Shown piece by piece: positions 45,283 through 54,657 of a stretch of 64,000 nucleotides of DNA. The position numbers and the translations under genes are program-made. The stretch covers positions 6,944,001 through 7,008,000 of the forward strand of contig NZ_JANADK010000001.1 in assembly GCF_024199795.1 (NCBI RefSeq), given 5' to 3'. Source of the stretch: Bradyrhizobium sp. CCGB01 (lineage in GTDB: Bacteria > Pseudomonadota > Alphaproteobacteria > Rhizobiales > Xanthobacteraceae). Within the stretch, counting starts at the first letter, position 1, and every line of letters starts with the position of its first letter. The notes beneath the pieces are model-generated. The model saw only the letters and a list, made by a program, of their open reading frames with translations, had not been told where the DNA came from and did no database searches.

Positions 45283-48200
45283 TCAGGCCGGGCGCGATCC
45301 CGCGGACGGTTGCTCTTTCTCGTCCCGCGCAAACCAGGCGACATACAGCGTCGGCAGGAAGACCAGCGTCAGAACGGTGGCGACAAGGAGTCCGCCCATG
45401 ATCGCAAATGCCATCGGTCCCCAGAATACTGTTGGCGCGATTGGAATCATCCCGAGAACAGTCGATACGGCCGTTAACATGATCGGCCGAAAACGGGAAC
45501 TGCTGGCATCCACCGCAGCGTCCCAGGCCGTCTTGCCCAAAGCGCGTTCGGCGTCGATCTGACCGATCAGAATGACCGCGTTCTTGCTGATCATGCCCAG
45601 CAGCGCGAGCACGCCGAGAATGGCGACAAAACCCAGGGGCCTGCCGGACAGCATCAACGCTGCCACCACGCCGATAAGGCCGAGCGGCGCCACGCTGAGC
45701 ACCATGAACAGCCTCGGAAAGCTCTGGAGCTGCACCATGAGGACGGTAAACATGACGAACAGCATCACCGGCACCACTGCCAGCACAGACGCCTGCGACT
45801 TCTGACTTTCCTCCACGGTGCCACCCACGACGACGCTGTACCCCGAAGGAAGGCTCTTTCTGAAGTTCTCGATCGCCATCGAAAGCGACGTAACCACGCT
45901 CTCCGGCAGCTTGTCGCCGGCAATAGCAGCCTGAACCGTCAGGGTCGGAATGCGATCGCGCCGCCAGACGAGCGGAAACTCCTGGTCATATTCGAAGGAG
46001 GCGAACTGGCTGAGAGGAACAGTTTGCCCACCCGGCAGCGCCACCTGCAAGTTGCGCAGACCGTCCAGCGAGCCCCTCTGCTCGTTGGTCGCACGCGCCA
46101 CCACATTGACCAGATAGATATCGTCGCGAACCTGGGTAACGGGTGTGCCGGATATGACCGTATTCAGGACTGTCGCGATCGCTTGCGAACTGAGGCCGAG
46201 AAGGCGAGCCTCGTTCTGGTCCACGCGAATACGCACTTGGCGATTGGGTTCCATCCAATCGAAATTCACCTGTTTGGTGTCCGGACTGGAGGCTACGATC
46301 TGTCCGACTTTGAGCGCGATTTCGCGCACCCGTTCCACGTCGGGCCCGCTGACCCGATACTGCACCGGCCATCCGACCGGCGGTCCGAGCTCAAGTGGAG
46401 AAACGAACGCAATCGCGTTAGGAAAGTCCTGCGCGAGCAGCTTTTCGAGCTTGGCATGCAGGCGCTCGCGCGCAGCGACATCCTTGGCGATCACCACGGC
46501 CTGCGTGAAGAAATCGTTCGGTAGCTGAACATTAAGGGGCAAATAGAAGCGGATGGCGCCGCGCCCGACATAGGTGCTCCACCGCGCAACATCGGCATCG
46601 GTCGAAAGGGCAGCATCCAGGCGCTTTGCCGCAGCCTCGCTCGCGTGGATTGACGAGTTCTGCGGCAAGCTCAGGTCCACGAGCAATTCGGGACGGTCCG
46701 ACGATGGAAAGAATTGTCGCGGGATGAGCGGCAGCGCAAGCACCGAACAAATGAAGAGCGCCAAGGAGATCGCGATCGTTAGCCATTTCGCGCGCATCGC
46801 GACAGTCAGGAAACTCCGATACATGCGGAAGATCCTGCCCGGATCCGCCGTACTTGTCTGCTTCGGTGGAACAAGGATCGCTGCTCCGAGCAGCGGCGTG
46901 AAAATGACCGCAACGAACCAGGAAACCAGAAGTGCGATCGTGACCACTGCGAAGAGCGAGAACGTGTATTCACCGGCGGAACTCGCGGCAAAGCCGACCG
47001 GTATAAAGCCCGCTATCGTGACCAGCGTGCCCGCGAGCATCGCCATTGCATGGGTCCGATATGCGAAAGTTGCCGCCTCGATCTTACTTGCGCCCTCTGC
47101 GAGCCGACTGAGCGTTGCGTCGGTCGTCGTCATCGCATCGTCGACCAGCAATGCGAGCGCAATGATGAGCGCGCCAAGCGAGATTCGCTGCATATCGATG
47201 CTGAGAAGTCCCATGATCGGAAACACGATCGCCAGCGTGAACGGTATGGCCAGCGCGATGATCAGGCCGGGTCGTACGCCCAGGCTGATGAAACTCACCA
47301 CCATGATGATGCCGATCGCCTGCATCAGCGAGACCGTAAACTCGCGGATCGCCTGATCGACGACAACGGGCTGGTCGGCGACCAGGCTGGGCTCGATTCC
47401 AATGGGGAGATCCGCGGTGATTTGCGCCATTGCTTTTCTGATATTGGCGCCGAGCGCGAGAATGTCGCCGCCATCCCGCATGGCGATTGCAAGGCCTATT
47501 GCCGGTTTGCCATTGATCCGAAACATCGGCTGGGGCGGATCCGTGTAGCCGCGTCGCACCTGCGCAATATCGCTCAGGCGGAGCATGCGGCCACCGGCGG
47601 AAAAATTGATGTTGGCGATGTCCTGCTCCGATTGGAAGCTGCCTGATACCCGAATCGAGATGCTTTCCAGGCCGGTCTGTATCGTTCCCGCCGGACGCAC
47701 GATGTTTTGCGATTGGAGCGCCGCAATAAGAGCGGACCGATCAATTCCGAGGGCCGCAAGCTCCTTCGTGGAGAACTCGACGAAGATCACTTCATCCTGT
47801 TCGCCCAGAAGCTCAATCTTTGACACGTCAGGTACGAGAAGCAGCCTTGAGCGGATGTCCTCGACCCGATCGCGCAACTCGCGCCGAGTGAAGCCGTCAC
47901 TGGTAAAGCCATAGATGATGCCGAATGTATCACCGAATTCGTCATTAAATCCCGGCCCGATCACGCCTGCGGGTAGTGTATGACGCATGTCTCCGATCGT
48001 CTTTCGTACGTGGTACCAGGTGTCGGCCACCTGTTTCGCATTCGCGCTCCCCTTCAGATTTACAAAGACGGTCGCGACACCGGCCCTTGTGAAGCTCCGC
48101 AGGAAGTCCAGATGCGGCGTTTCCTGCAAGTGACGTTCGAGGCGCTCAGTCACCTGCTTCATCGTCTCTTCCACAGTTGCGCCGGGCCACGCGGCCTGGA

Positions 48201-48348
48201 CGACCATGGTCTTGATGATGAAGGCGGGATCTTCGTTTCGCCCCAACCGGAAATAGGACAGCGTCCCCCCGACCACCGCAATCATCATCATATAGACGAC
48301 CAGCGAACGGTGTTTCAGAGCCCAGTCGGAAAGATTGATTCCGCTCAT
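45283..48348 (-). CDS. RND efflux transporter permease subunit
   Basis: 1021 residues. AcrB-type architecture with 12 membrane segments and two large periplasmic loops. The proton-relay Asp pair is in ALLVDDAMTTTDATL and the matching Lys in MISKNAVILIGQID. Exports compounds across the outer membrane using the proton gradient, with the membrane-fusion protein encoded upstream; no outer-membrane channel gene is present nearby, so a separate TolC-type partner is needed. Its start overlaps the fusion-protein stop (ATGA). Substrate not assignable. Confidence 0.93.
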   Translation of the reverse strand: MSGINLSDWALKHRSLVVYMMMIAVVGGTLSYFRLGRNEDPAFIIKTMVVQAAWPGATVEETMKQVTERLERHLQETPHLDFLRSFTRAGVATVFVNLKGSANAKQVADTWYHVRKTIGDMRHTLPAGVIGPGFNDEFGDTFGIIYGFTSDGFTRRELRDRVEDIRSRLLLVPDVSKIELLGEQDEVIFVEFSTKELAALGIDRSALIAALQSQNIVRPAGTIQTGLESISIRVSGSFQSEQDIANINFSAGGRMLRLSDIAQVRRGYTDPPQPMFRINGKPAIGLAIAMRDGGDILALGANIRKAMAQITADLPIGIEPSLVADQPVVVDQAIREFTVSLMQAIGIIMVVSFISLGVRPGLIIALAIPFTLAIVFPIMGLLSIDMQRISLGALIIALALLVDDAMTTTDATLSRLAEGASKIEAATFAYRTHAMAMLAGTLVTIAGFIPVGFAASSAGEYTFSLFAVVTIALLVSWFVAVIFTPLLGAAILVPPKQTSTADPGRIFRMYRSFLTVAMRAKWLTIAISLALFICSVLALPLIPRQFFPSSDRPELLVDLSLPQNSSIHASEAAAKRLDAALSTDADVARWSTYVGRGAIRFYLPLNVQLPNDFFTQAVVIAKDVAARERLHAKLEKLLAQDFPNAIAFVSPLELGPPVGWPVQYRVSGPDVERVREIALKVGQIVASSPDTKQVNFDWMEPNRQVRIRVDQNEARLLGLSSQAIATVLNTVISGTPVTQVRDDIYLVNVVARATNEQRGSLDGLRNLQVALPGGQTVPLSQFASFEYDQEFPLVWRRDRIPTLTVQAAIAGDKLPESVVTSLSMAIENFRKSLPSGYSVVVGGTVEESQKSQASVLAVVPVMLFVMFTVLMVQLQSFPRLFMVLSVAPLGLIGVVAALMLSGRPLGFVAILGVLALLGMISKNAVILIGQIDAERALGKTAWDAAVDASSSRFRPIMLTAVSTVLGMIPIAPTVFWGPMAFAIMGGLLVATVLTLVFLPTLYVAWFARDEKEQPSAGSRPA

Positions 48349-49448
48349 GGCTCGGATCCAAGGATCCGGACCTTCTGACCCGGATGCAACGCCTGAACGC
48401 CGGCGGTGACAACTATTTCGCCGATGTCGAGCCCCTGGGAAATGATGGCCTGCGCTTCATCGAATCGCAGCACGTCCACATTGCGCACCGCGACCGTGGC
48501 GGTGGCCGGGTCGACGACCCATACGGCGGGCTGCTCGTTCATCCTGGTCAGCGCGGAAGATGGAATATCGATCATCGGCCCTGCAGTGGTACTCACTCGC
48601 CCTATCACTGACGCACCCAACCGCATCGCGGCTGGCGGATCCGTCAGGCCGACCTTGACCTCGAAGGTTCGGGTCACAGCACTGGCCTGTGCAGCGACTT
48701 CGCGAATGCGCCCTTGCGCCGTTATCGACGGATCGTCAGCCAAGCTGACAGTAATCTCTGGATCGGTGGAGGCCGATCTGATCAATTGAGCAGGGACATC
48801 GAAGATCGCATCGCGACCGTTTTGCCGTGCGATCCTGGCGATCATCTGCCCGACTTGGACGACCTCGCCGGCGACCGGACCTGTGGCTGTTATCACACCG
48901 GGTGCATCAGCCTTGAGTTCGGTGAAACCAACGAGGTCATGCGCAGAGTTCAGTTGCGCTTCGGCCGCATCGACTTGCGATTGCGCGGTTTGCCGCGCCT
49001 GGGTTGCGGCATCATAGTTAGCGCGCGTGGTCCACCCCTGCGCCAACAGCGTCTCCTGACGATCGAAGTGATTGCGCGCCTGGGTCAATTGCCCCTGAGC
49101 GGCGGCAAGGGAGGCCTGCGCCTGCCGCAGCGTGCTCAGTTCATTCTGCGACTCCAATCGTGCCAGCACCTGGCCGGCCTTGACCCGGTCGCCTATCTTG
49201 GTGTCATTACTCAACAATCGTCCCGAGATCCGGAATGCGACATTCACCTCGTCTTCTGCCTCGACCCGTCCGGAGAATGTCAGCGGCGTTGTGACCTTGC
49301 GTTTTTCTACGGTCGCCGTACGTACGATCCGCGGCGGAGATGCGTCCTTGGTTTCGGTTTCCCGTCCACATCCTGCCAGCATCAGCGAGAACGCCGTCAC
49401 CAGCGTCGATGTGAGGATGTTTCGGGGCGCGGATCGGCTGCCGTGCAT
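48345..49448 (-). CDS. RND efflux periplasmic adaptor (membrane-fusion) lipoprotein
   Basis: 367 residues from the ATG at 49448, with AGG 8 nt upstream; in-frame ATGs at 49454 and 49466 are alternatives. A lipoprotein signal ends in LMLAGC with Cys27. It has the HlyD-type layout: barrel-sandwich halves around VAFRISGRLLSNDTKIGDRVKAGQVLARL, a long helical hairpin rich in Ala and Gln, then beta-barrel and membrane-proximal domains. It bridges the inner-membrane pump to an outer-membrane channel. First gene of the two-gene efflux operon. Confidence 0.92.
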   Translation of the reverse strand: MHGSRSAPRNILTSTLVTAFSLMLAGCGRETETKDASPPRIVRTATVEKRKVTTPLTFSGRVEAEDEVNVAFRISGRLLSNDTKIGDRVKAGQVLARLESQNELSTLRQAQASLAAAQGQLTQARNHFDRQETLLAQGWTTRANYDAATQARQTAQSQVDAAEAQLNSAHDLVGFTELKADAPGVITATGPVAGEVVQVGQMIARIARQNGRDAIFDVPAQLIRSASTDPEITVSLADDPSITAQGRIREVAAQASAVTRTFEVKVGLTDPPAAMRLGASVIGRVSTTAGPMIDIPSSALTRMNEQPAVWVVDPATATVAVRNVDVLRFDEAQAIISQGLDIGEIVVTAGVQALHPGQKVRILGSEP

Positions 49449-49814
49449 GAACATGACCTGTTCCATTCCGGGAGTGAGATCTTGCCGGGAGGATTGCTCA
49501 GTCCGCAGTCGCATTTTCCCCGGTACCGCCATCCGCATTTTTGCCGAAGGAGTCCGCCGTCAACATCGGTAAATCTACTCGGTGGTGCCGGATGGAATCC
49601 GTGCTCGGCCATCAGCAGATTCCTGAGACATGATCAGGCAATCACCCGATGTCGCCGGTTCCGTCCACGACGCATGATGCAATCGTCAGGTGAAGCGGTC
49701 GCGACCCCTGCCGCGGCTCCGTCGTTTGAATTCTCGTCTGGGGCGCGCAATCGCGCTTCCTCAAAGCACGGCAGACCCGGACGACGCAATCCGGGAGCAA
49801 CCGAGGAAACCGGG
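49449..49814. other. Divergent promoter region between efflux and mrp operons
   Basis: 366 bp; no gene identified. Both operon promoters must lie here. No regulator gene or clear operator accompanies the efflux pair. Confidence 0.5.
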
Positions 49815-50336
49815 ATGACAGGGTCCTCAGGTGATCGATATGGGCGTGCCGTCGTCGCGGTTGGAGGATCGTGGCGAACTGCGACTTTCAGAGCCGCATT
49901 TTTCCTTTGCCTCTGGCTCGTGCTCGCCGGCGCCGATCCGACAGATATTCCTGCCGCCGCGGCAGCAATCGCGGCAGCAACCTGGATAAGCCTGCACCTG
50001 CTGGAGCCGAGCAGATCCCGGCGGTCAATTCCTGCCATGGTCCGCCTGGCGCTGCTGTTCCTATACCAATCGGTGGTCGCCGGCGTAGACGTCGCACGCC
50101 GCGCGCTCGATCCCCGGCTGCCGCTGCGGCCGGGATTTGTGTTCTATCCGACCGGCCTCTCACGCGGGATGCAACGGAACGTGTTCACGACACTCACCAG
50201 CCTTTTGCCTGGCACTGTGCCAACCGGGGAGGAGAGCGGGCAGCTCGTCTATCACTGTCTCGACGTCGAGCAACCGGTCGTTGCCGAACTTGCCGCGGAG
50301 GAAGCGGCATTGGTTCGAGCCCTCTACAATGACTGA
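49815..50336 (+). CDS. mrpE: Mrp-type cation/proton antiporter subunit E
   Basis: 173 residues from the ATG at 49815. After a polar N-terminus, hydrophobic segments cover about 25-60 and 70-90, followed by the family's RPGFVFYPTGLSRGMQRNVFTTLTSLLPGTVP and a cytoplasmic tail. MrpE is a small subunit of the multi-protein Na+/H+ antiporter in the inner membrane. It overlaps mrpF by 8 bp and is first of six tightly overlapping genes. Confidence 0.88.
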   Translation: MTGSSGDRYGRAVVAVGGSWRTATFRAAFFLCLWLVLAGADPTDIPAAAAAIAAATWISLHLLEPSRSRRSIPAMVRLALLFLYQSVVAGVDVARRALDPRLPLRPGFVFYPTGLSRGMQRNVFTTLTSLLPGTVPTGEESGQLVYHCLDVEQPVVAELAAEEAALVRALYND

Positions 50337-50619
50337 ATTCCTCACTGCCGCAGTCGGCTTGATCCTAGCGATGTTGGGGCTCGGGCTGGTCTCCATCTTG
50401 CGTGGCCCGACAGATGCCGACCGGATGATGGCGGCGCAACTGATCGGGACTGCCGGCATTGCCGTCTTGCTGCTGCTCGGCACCGTGACAGGCGTGCCGG
50501 CGGCCGTCGACGTGGCATTGATACTGGCACTGCTCGCCACTTTCGCATCCATCGCATTCGTCAAGAAGGGGCTCTCCCGCCTCGAAACCGATGGGGCCGA
50601 TCCGGGGGAGGACAGATGA
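50329..50619 (+). CDS. mrpF: Mrp-type antiporter subunit F
   Basis: 96 residues with three hydrophobic segments and the family core LRGPTDADRMMAAQLIGTAG near 24-43. It overlaps mrpE by 8 bp and mrpG by 4 bp. Structural subunit of the antiporter membrane arm. Confidence 0.88.
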   Translation: MTEFLTAAVGLILAMLGLGLVSILRGPTDADRMMAAQLIGTAGIAVLLLLGTVTGVPAAVDVALILALLATFASIAFVKKGLSRLETDGADPGEDR

Positions 50620-50909
50620 GCGTCGCACGCGACATCATCACGGTTGCGGGAGTGTCGGCAGGCGTATTCTTTTTTTTCGCCGGCACCGTCGGCCTTCTTC
50701 GCTTTCCCGACACCCTGACTCGTCTGCACGCGCTCAGCAAGGCCGATAACCTCGGCCTGGGTTTCGTCGTGCTCGGCCTGCTCCCCCAAACAGGAGGCCT
50801 GCGTGACGGGCTGAAGCTGATCAGCATCTGGATGTTCGTGCTGCTCGCTGGCGCCACCGTCTCCCAATTGATCGCGCGCACGGCACGTCAGAGCGGGTCA
50901 GGCAAATGA
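50616..50909 (+). CDS. mrpG: Mrp-type antiporter subunit G
   Basis: 97 residues. The family pattern GTVGLLRFPDTLTRLHALSK, with three hydrophobic segments, identifies MrpG/MnhG. It overlaps both neighbours by 4 bp (ATGA), so stoichiometric coupled translation is likely. Confidence 0.9.
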   Translation: MSVARDIITVAGVSAGVFFFFAGTVGLLRFPDTLTRLHALSKADNLGLGFVVLGLLPQTGGLRDGLKLISIWMFVLLAGATVSQLIARTARQSGSGK

Positions 50910-51850
50910 ACATCGCAACAGTGTTCGAGATCGCGCTCGCCGCCGTGGTGCTGGGCCTCGCCATCTGGACGATCGCCGTCCCCGACACCTATTCGGCCAC
51001 GGTCGGTTTCATCGCCTACGGACTGCTGGTTGCGCTGATCTGGGTCCGTCTTGACGCCGTCGATGTCGCGCTGACCGAGGCTGCAATTGGCGGAGGCCTG
51101 GGCGGCGTCGTGCTGTTGGGTGCGGCGGCCCGGCTGCGCGATACCGAGGCGATGACAACGGAAGGGCCCAGCCTGATCATGCGCTTGAGCGCGGCCATAC
51201 TGTCGGCGTCGATCGCGGCAGCGCTGGCCGTCACGATCCTGCTGCTGCCCGATCCGGCGCCAACGCTCGCGCCCTCCGTTGTCGCGAATGCCGGGGCGAC
51301 CGGCATGACCAACCCCGTCACCAACGTTCTCATGGCATTCCGCGGATTGGACACCATGCTCGAGAAGGTCGTGCTCCTGCTCGCCATCGTCGGTGTCTGG
51401 TCGCTCGCGTCGGACCAGGCCTGGGGCGGTCGTCCCGGACCACGCCACCAGGCTGATCCAAATGGTGTTCTCGCCTTTCTTGCGCGCCTGTTGCCACCCG
51501 CCGGCATCGTCGTCGGCATTTACATGCTGTGGACGGGCGCTGATCACCCCGGCGGAGCATTTCAGGGCGGCGCGGTTCTGGCATCGATGTGGCTGCTGGT
51601 GATCATGGCCGGGCTGGTGGATACCCCGCCCGTGCGCAATCGATGGCTACGTCTCATCCTGGTGGCCGGCCCCGGCCTATTCCTTGCCGTCGGCCTTGGG
51701 GGGCTCTGTTTTGGGTCGGCGTTCCTTGCCTATCCCGTTGCGTTCGCCAAGCCGCTAATTCTGAGCATTGAGGTCGCGATGCTCCTGACGATCGCGACGA
51801 CGCTCGGTCTGCTGCTCGCCGGTGCACCTGAAAGGAGCGCTGAGCGATGA
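50906..51850 (+). CDS. mrpB: Fused MbhD-like and MrpB antiporter subunit
   Basis: 314 residues. Residues about 1-110 are MbhD-like (TVGFIAYGLLVALIWVRLDAVDVALTEAAIGGG), a segment that in canonical MrpA forms part of the C-terminus. Residues about 185-310 form an MnhB/MrpB domain (LPPAGIVVGIYMLWTGADHPGGAFQGGAVLA). The fusion therefore supplies MrpB plus the tail of MrpA, while the large ion-translocating part of MrpA is absent. Inner membrane. Overlaps mrpG and mrpC by 4 bp. Confidence 0.85.
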   Translation: MNIATVFEIALAAVVLGLAIWTIAVPDTYSATVGFIAYGLLVALIWVRLDAVDVALTEAAIGGGLGGVVLLGAAARLRDTEAMTTEGPSLIMRLSAAILSASIAAALAVTILLLPDPAPTLAPSVVANAGATGMTNPVTNVLMAFRGLDTMLEKVVLLLAIVGVWSLASDQAWGGRPGPRHQADPNGVLAFLARLLPPAGIVVGIYMLWTGADHPGGAFQGGAVLASMWLLVIMAGLVDTPPVRNRWLRLILVAGPGLFLAVGLGGLCFGSAFLAYPVAFAKPLILSIEVAMLLTIATTLGLLLAGAPERSAER

Positions 51851-52188
51851 GCGCCGTGACGGTGTTCGGACTGTGCGCCGCCGCGGCGGTCGGGCTCGGG
51901 CTCTACGGCCTGATTGCCAATCCGCAACCGCTTCGCAAGATCATCGCATTCAACCTGCTCGGCAGCGGCGTGTTTCTTCTGTTCGGCATCGTCGGGCGAC
52001 GAGGCGCCGCAGCGGGCTTTGGCAACGACCCGGTGCCGCAGGCGCTGGTGATCACAGGAGTCGTGGTCGCGTTTTCCGCAACGGCTCTGGCGATAGCCTT
52101 GTTGCTGCGGCTTTTTCAGATCGCAGGCTCCACGACGCTTAACAGTCGGGCGGCGGCGAGCCCGCGCTCCGATCCGTCCGGTCACTGA
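51847..52188 (+). CDS. mrpC: Mrp-type antiporter subunit C (NuoK-like)
   Basis: 113 residues with three hydrophobic segments, NuoK/MrpC-like: GLYGLIANPQPLRKIIAFNLLGSGVFLLF and DPVPQALVITGVVVAFSATALAIALLLR. The stop overlaps the mrpD start by one base. The C-terminal 20 residues are polar and variable. Confidence 0.88.
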   Translation: MSAVTVFGLCAAAAVGLGLYGLIANPQPLRKIIAFNLLGSGVFLLFGIVGRRGAAAGFGNDPVPQALVITGVVVAFSATALAIALLLRLFQIAGSTTLNSRAAASPRSDPSGH

Positions 52189-53960
52189 TGCTGCCCCCCG
52201 CCCCCGCGCTGGTGACCACCGCCGGCGGCTTCCTGCTGGTGCTGTCGATCGTCGTGCCGGTCGCGGGCGTCTTGCTTGCGTTCGCTCTCGGCCAGCGCTA
52301 CGTCCGGCAGGTCGCCTCCACGGTCGTACCGGTCGGGTCGGCGATTGCTCTCGCCGTTCTCGTGCTCCTGCCTCGGAGCGACGGCCACCTCGTCTACCTA
52401 CTCGGCGCCTGGCCACCCCCGCTCGGCGTAGCCCTCCGCGCGGACGGATTGTCGGCGGTCATGCTCGCGACGACGGCGGTCGTGATCTGCGCGGTCGCCA
52501 TTTTTGCCGCAACCGATTTTCGTCCCCAATCTGTCGAAGCGCGCGCACCTTTCGCATTCTGGATCCTGCTTCTGGCAATCTGGGGGGCGCTGAACACGAT
52601 CTTCGTCGCGGGAGACCTCTTCACGCTGTATGTTGCGCTGGAATTGCTAACGTTCGCCGCGGTGCCTCTGGTCTCCCTCGACGGTCGCGCGGAGACGCTT
52701 CGGGCCGCGTTGCGGTATCTGCTCTTCGCACTGCTCGGCTCGGTCCTCTACCTGATGGGCACCGCGCTGCTCTATGGTCTCTACGGCACCCTTGATATCG
52801 AGTTGTTGTCGCATCGCGTGAGCGCGGACTCCGGCGTGCTCATCGCGGCAGCCTTGATGACGACCGGTCTCCTCGCAAAAACTGCACTCTTTCCGTTGCA
52901 CCTCTGGCTGCCACCCGCTCACGCTGGCGCACCGGCCGCAGGCAGCGCGATCCTGTCCGCCCTGGTCGTGAAGGGATCGTTCTTCATCCTTGTGCGGCTC
53001 TGGTTCGACGTCATGCCAGGTTTGCCCGGCTTGGCTGCCGCACAATTGCTCGCAGCGCTGGGAACCGGAGCGATCGTGTTCGGAAGCGTTGTCGCTCTCC
53101 GGCAAGAGCGCCTCAAGCTCCTGATTGCATATTCGACGCTGGCTCAGATTGGATATCTCTTTCTGATGTTTCCTCTTGCGTTCGGCGCGTCCGGGAAGCT
53201 CGAAAGTGACCAGGCCCTGGCGGGCGGCCTGTTGCAGGCAGTTTCCCATGCGACTGCCAAGGCGGCGATGTTCATGGCCGTCGGATCAATCTACACCGGG
53301 CTCGGCCACGATCGCATCACCGGGCTGCGAGGTGTCGCACGGGCCCTGCCCTTGAGCGTCCTGGCGATCGCAATTGGCGGTATCGCCCTGATGGGTGTTC
53401 AACCGAGCGGAGCGTCACTCGCGAAGGAGTTGTTGCTCCAGGACACGGCGAGAACGGGGCAGTGGTGGTGGGCCGTCGTGCTCCAGGCCGGCGGAATGTT
53501 CACGACCGCCTATGTCGTGCTGGTCCTGTCCCATGCGCTCGCGCCGTCGGACCAGCCGATTGCCCTCGTCGGCCCAGCACCGCTCAGCCGCGACCTCGCG
53601 GCACTTGCCTTGGCCCTCTGTTCTTTGTTCCTTGGCTTGCTGCCCTGGGATTCGTATTTGCCGGTCCCGTATGATGCGACATCGAAGCTGTTCGGCATCG
53701 ACGCGCTATCCAAATTGCTCCTGCCGGTGCTGGGAGGGGCGGCGCTCGCGATCCTGCTCAGCCCGTGGCCACACCCGCTGGGCTCATCCGCGGCCTGGAA
53801 AGCGCTCATGAGGGTGGTCGGTCCGCTCCGGCGCGGCTGTCTTAGATTCGGCAGCCTTATCGAAAGAGGCGACGAAGTTCTCCGTCAATGGTCCGCCGCG
53901 GGCATCTCCCTGCTTCTGGTGTCGCTGCTGCTCGCCGCGTCGATGTTGGCCGCAAATTGA
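52188..53960 (+). CDS. mrpD: Mrp-type antiporter subunit D (ND2/ND5-like ion-translocating)
   Basis: 590 residues with about 14 or more hydrophobic segments. The membrane Glu in YVALELLTFAAVPLVSL and the Lys in LLAKTALFPLHLWLPPAHAGAP match the proton-channel residues of complex I antiporter-like subunits. It is the only ion-translocating subunit in this operon, since no full MrpA is encoded. The C-terminal 90 residues after the membrane domain are longer than in many MrpD proteins. The complex should exchange monovalent cations for protons. Confidence 0.9.
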   Translation: MLPPAPALVTTAGGFLLVLSIVVPVAGVLLAFALGQRYVRQVASTVVPVGSAIALAVLVLLPRSDGHLVYLLGAWPPPLGVALRADGLSAVMLATTAVVICAVAIFAATDFRPQSVEARAPFAFWILLLAIWGALNTIFVAGDLFTLYVALELLTFAAVPLVSLDGRAETLRAALRYLLFALLGSVLYLMGTALLYGLYGTLDIELLSHRVSADSGVLIAAALMTTGLLAKTALFPLHLWLPPAHAGAPAAGSAILSALVVKGSFFILVRLWFDVMPGLPGLAAAQLLAALGTGAIVFGSVVALRQERLKLLIAYSTLAQIGYLFLMFPLAFGASGKLESDQALAGGLLQAVSHATAKAAMFMAVGSIYTGLGHDRITGLRGVARALPLSVLAIAIGGIALMGVQPSGASLAKELLLQDTARTGQWWWAVVLQAGGMFTTAYVVLVLSHALAPSDQPIALVGPAPLSRDLAALALALCSLFLGLLPWDSYLPVPYDATSKLFGIDALSKLLLPVLGGAALAILLSPWPHPLGSSAAWKALMRVVGPLRRGCLRFGSLIERGDEVLRQWSAAGISLLLVSLLLAASMLAAN

Positions 53961-54147
53961 AGACTCAGAACAGCCGGATCGCGCAGATCGGGTCGAGGGA
54001 TTCCCCTGCTCTAATGATCCGGAACATTCTCTCCCGCGCCCAAGGGTTTTCTCGGATGTCTAGCTTGCAATTCGCCGTTTAGTCTCCGCGCCATGCAGTT
54101 GGCATCAGTCTTCCCGCGGACCCTGCGGGAATGCCCAGGAGGTCTCC

Positions 54148-54651
54148 ATGTCTGATCTGGTTGCGATCGTATACCCGACCGAAGCAAAGGCCGAAGAAGT
54201 CCGGAATCGGCTGCTCAAATTGCAAAAGGAATATTTGATCACCATCAGTGACGCCGTGATCGCCGTCAAGGCGGAGAACGGCAACATCAAGCTCAACCAG
54301 CTCGTCAACACCACGGCGACGGGCGCGATTACCGGCAGCTTCTGGGGACTCCTTGTCGGCGTGCTCTTCCTCAATCCGATCATCGGTGTCGCGGTCGGCG
54401 CTGCGTCCGGCGCGCTTGGAGGCGCCTTGTCCGATTTCGGCATCAACGATTCCTTCATGAAGGAGCTGTCCGCTTCGCTCCACCCCGGCAACGCCGCGCT
54501 CTTCGTCCTGATCAAGAACATGACGGCCGACAAGGTGTTGAACGAAATCAAGGATGCCGGCGGAGTCGTATTGAAAACGTCCCTGGACGAGACCAAGGAG
54601 AAGATCCTGCGCGATGCGCTCGCCAGCGCGGCGGAGCGGCCGGCGGCCTGA
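54148..54651 (+). CDS. DUF1269 membrane protein
   Basis: 167 residues. The N-terminus VAIVYPTEAKAEEVRNRLLKLQKEYLITISDAVIAVK and a central glycine-zipper-like hydrophobic hairpin (GAITGSFWGLLVGVLFL...GAASGALGGALSDFGI) are typical of DUF1269. The C-terminal ALFVLIKNMTADKVLNEIKD is a conserved second half of the fold. Function is unknown; relatives are often stress-associated. Convergent with the Bax-inhibitor-like gene, with a 6-bp gap. Confidence 0.88.
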   Translation: MSDLVAIVYPTEAKAEEVRNRLLKLQKEYLITISDAVIAVKAENGNIKLNQLVNTTATGAITGSFWGLLVGVLFLNPIIGVAVGAASGALGGALSDFGINDSFMKELSASLHPGNAALFVLIKNMTADKVLNEIKDAGGVVLKTSLDETKEKILRDALASAAERPAA

Positions 54652-54657
54652 AGCTGC

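Noticed and set aside
54021..54049. EcfG-type promoter before the DUF1269 gene
   Set aside because: GGAAC is followed by GTTT only after 20 bp, outside the usual 16-17 bp spacing.
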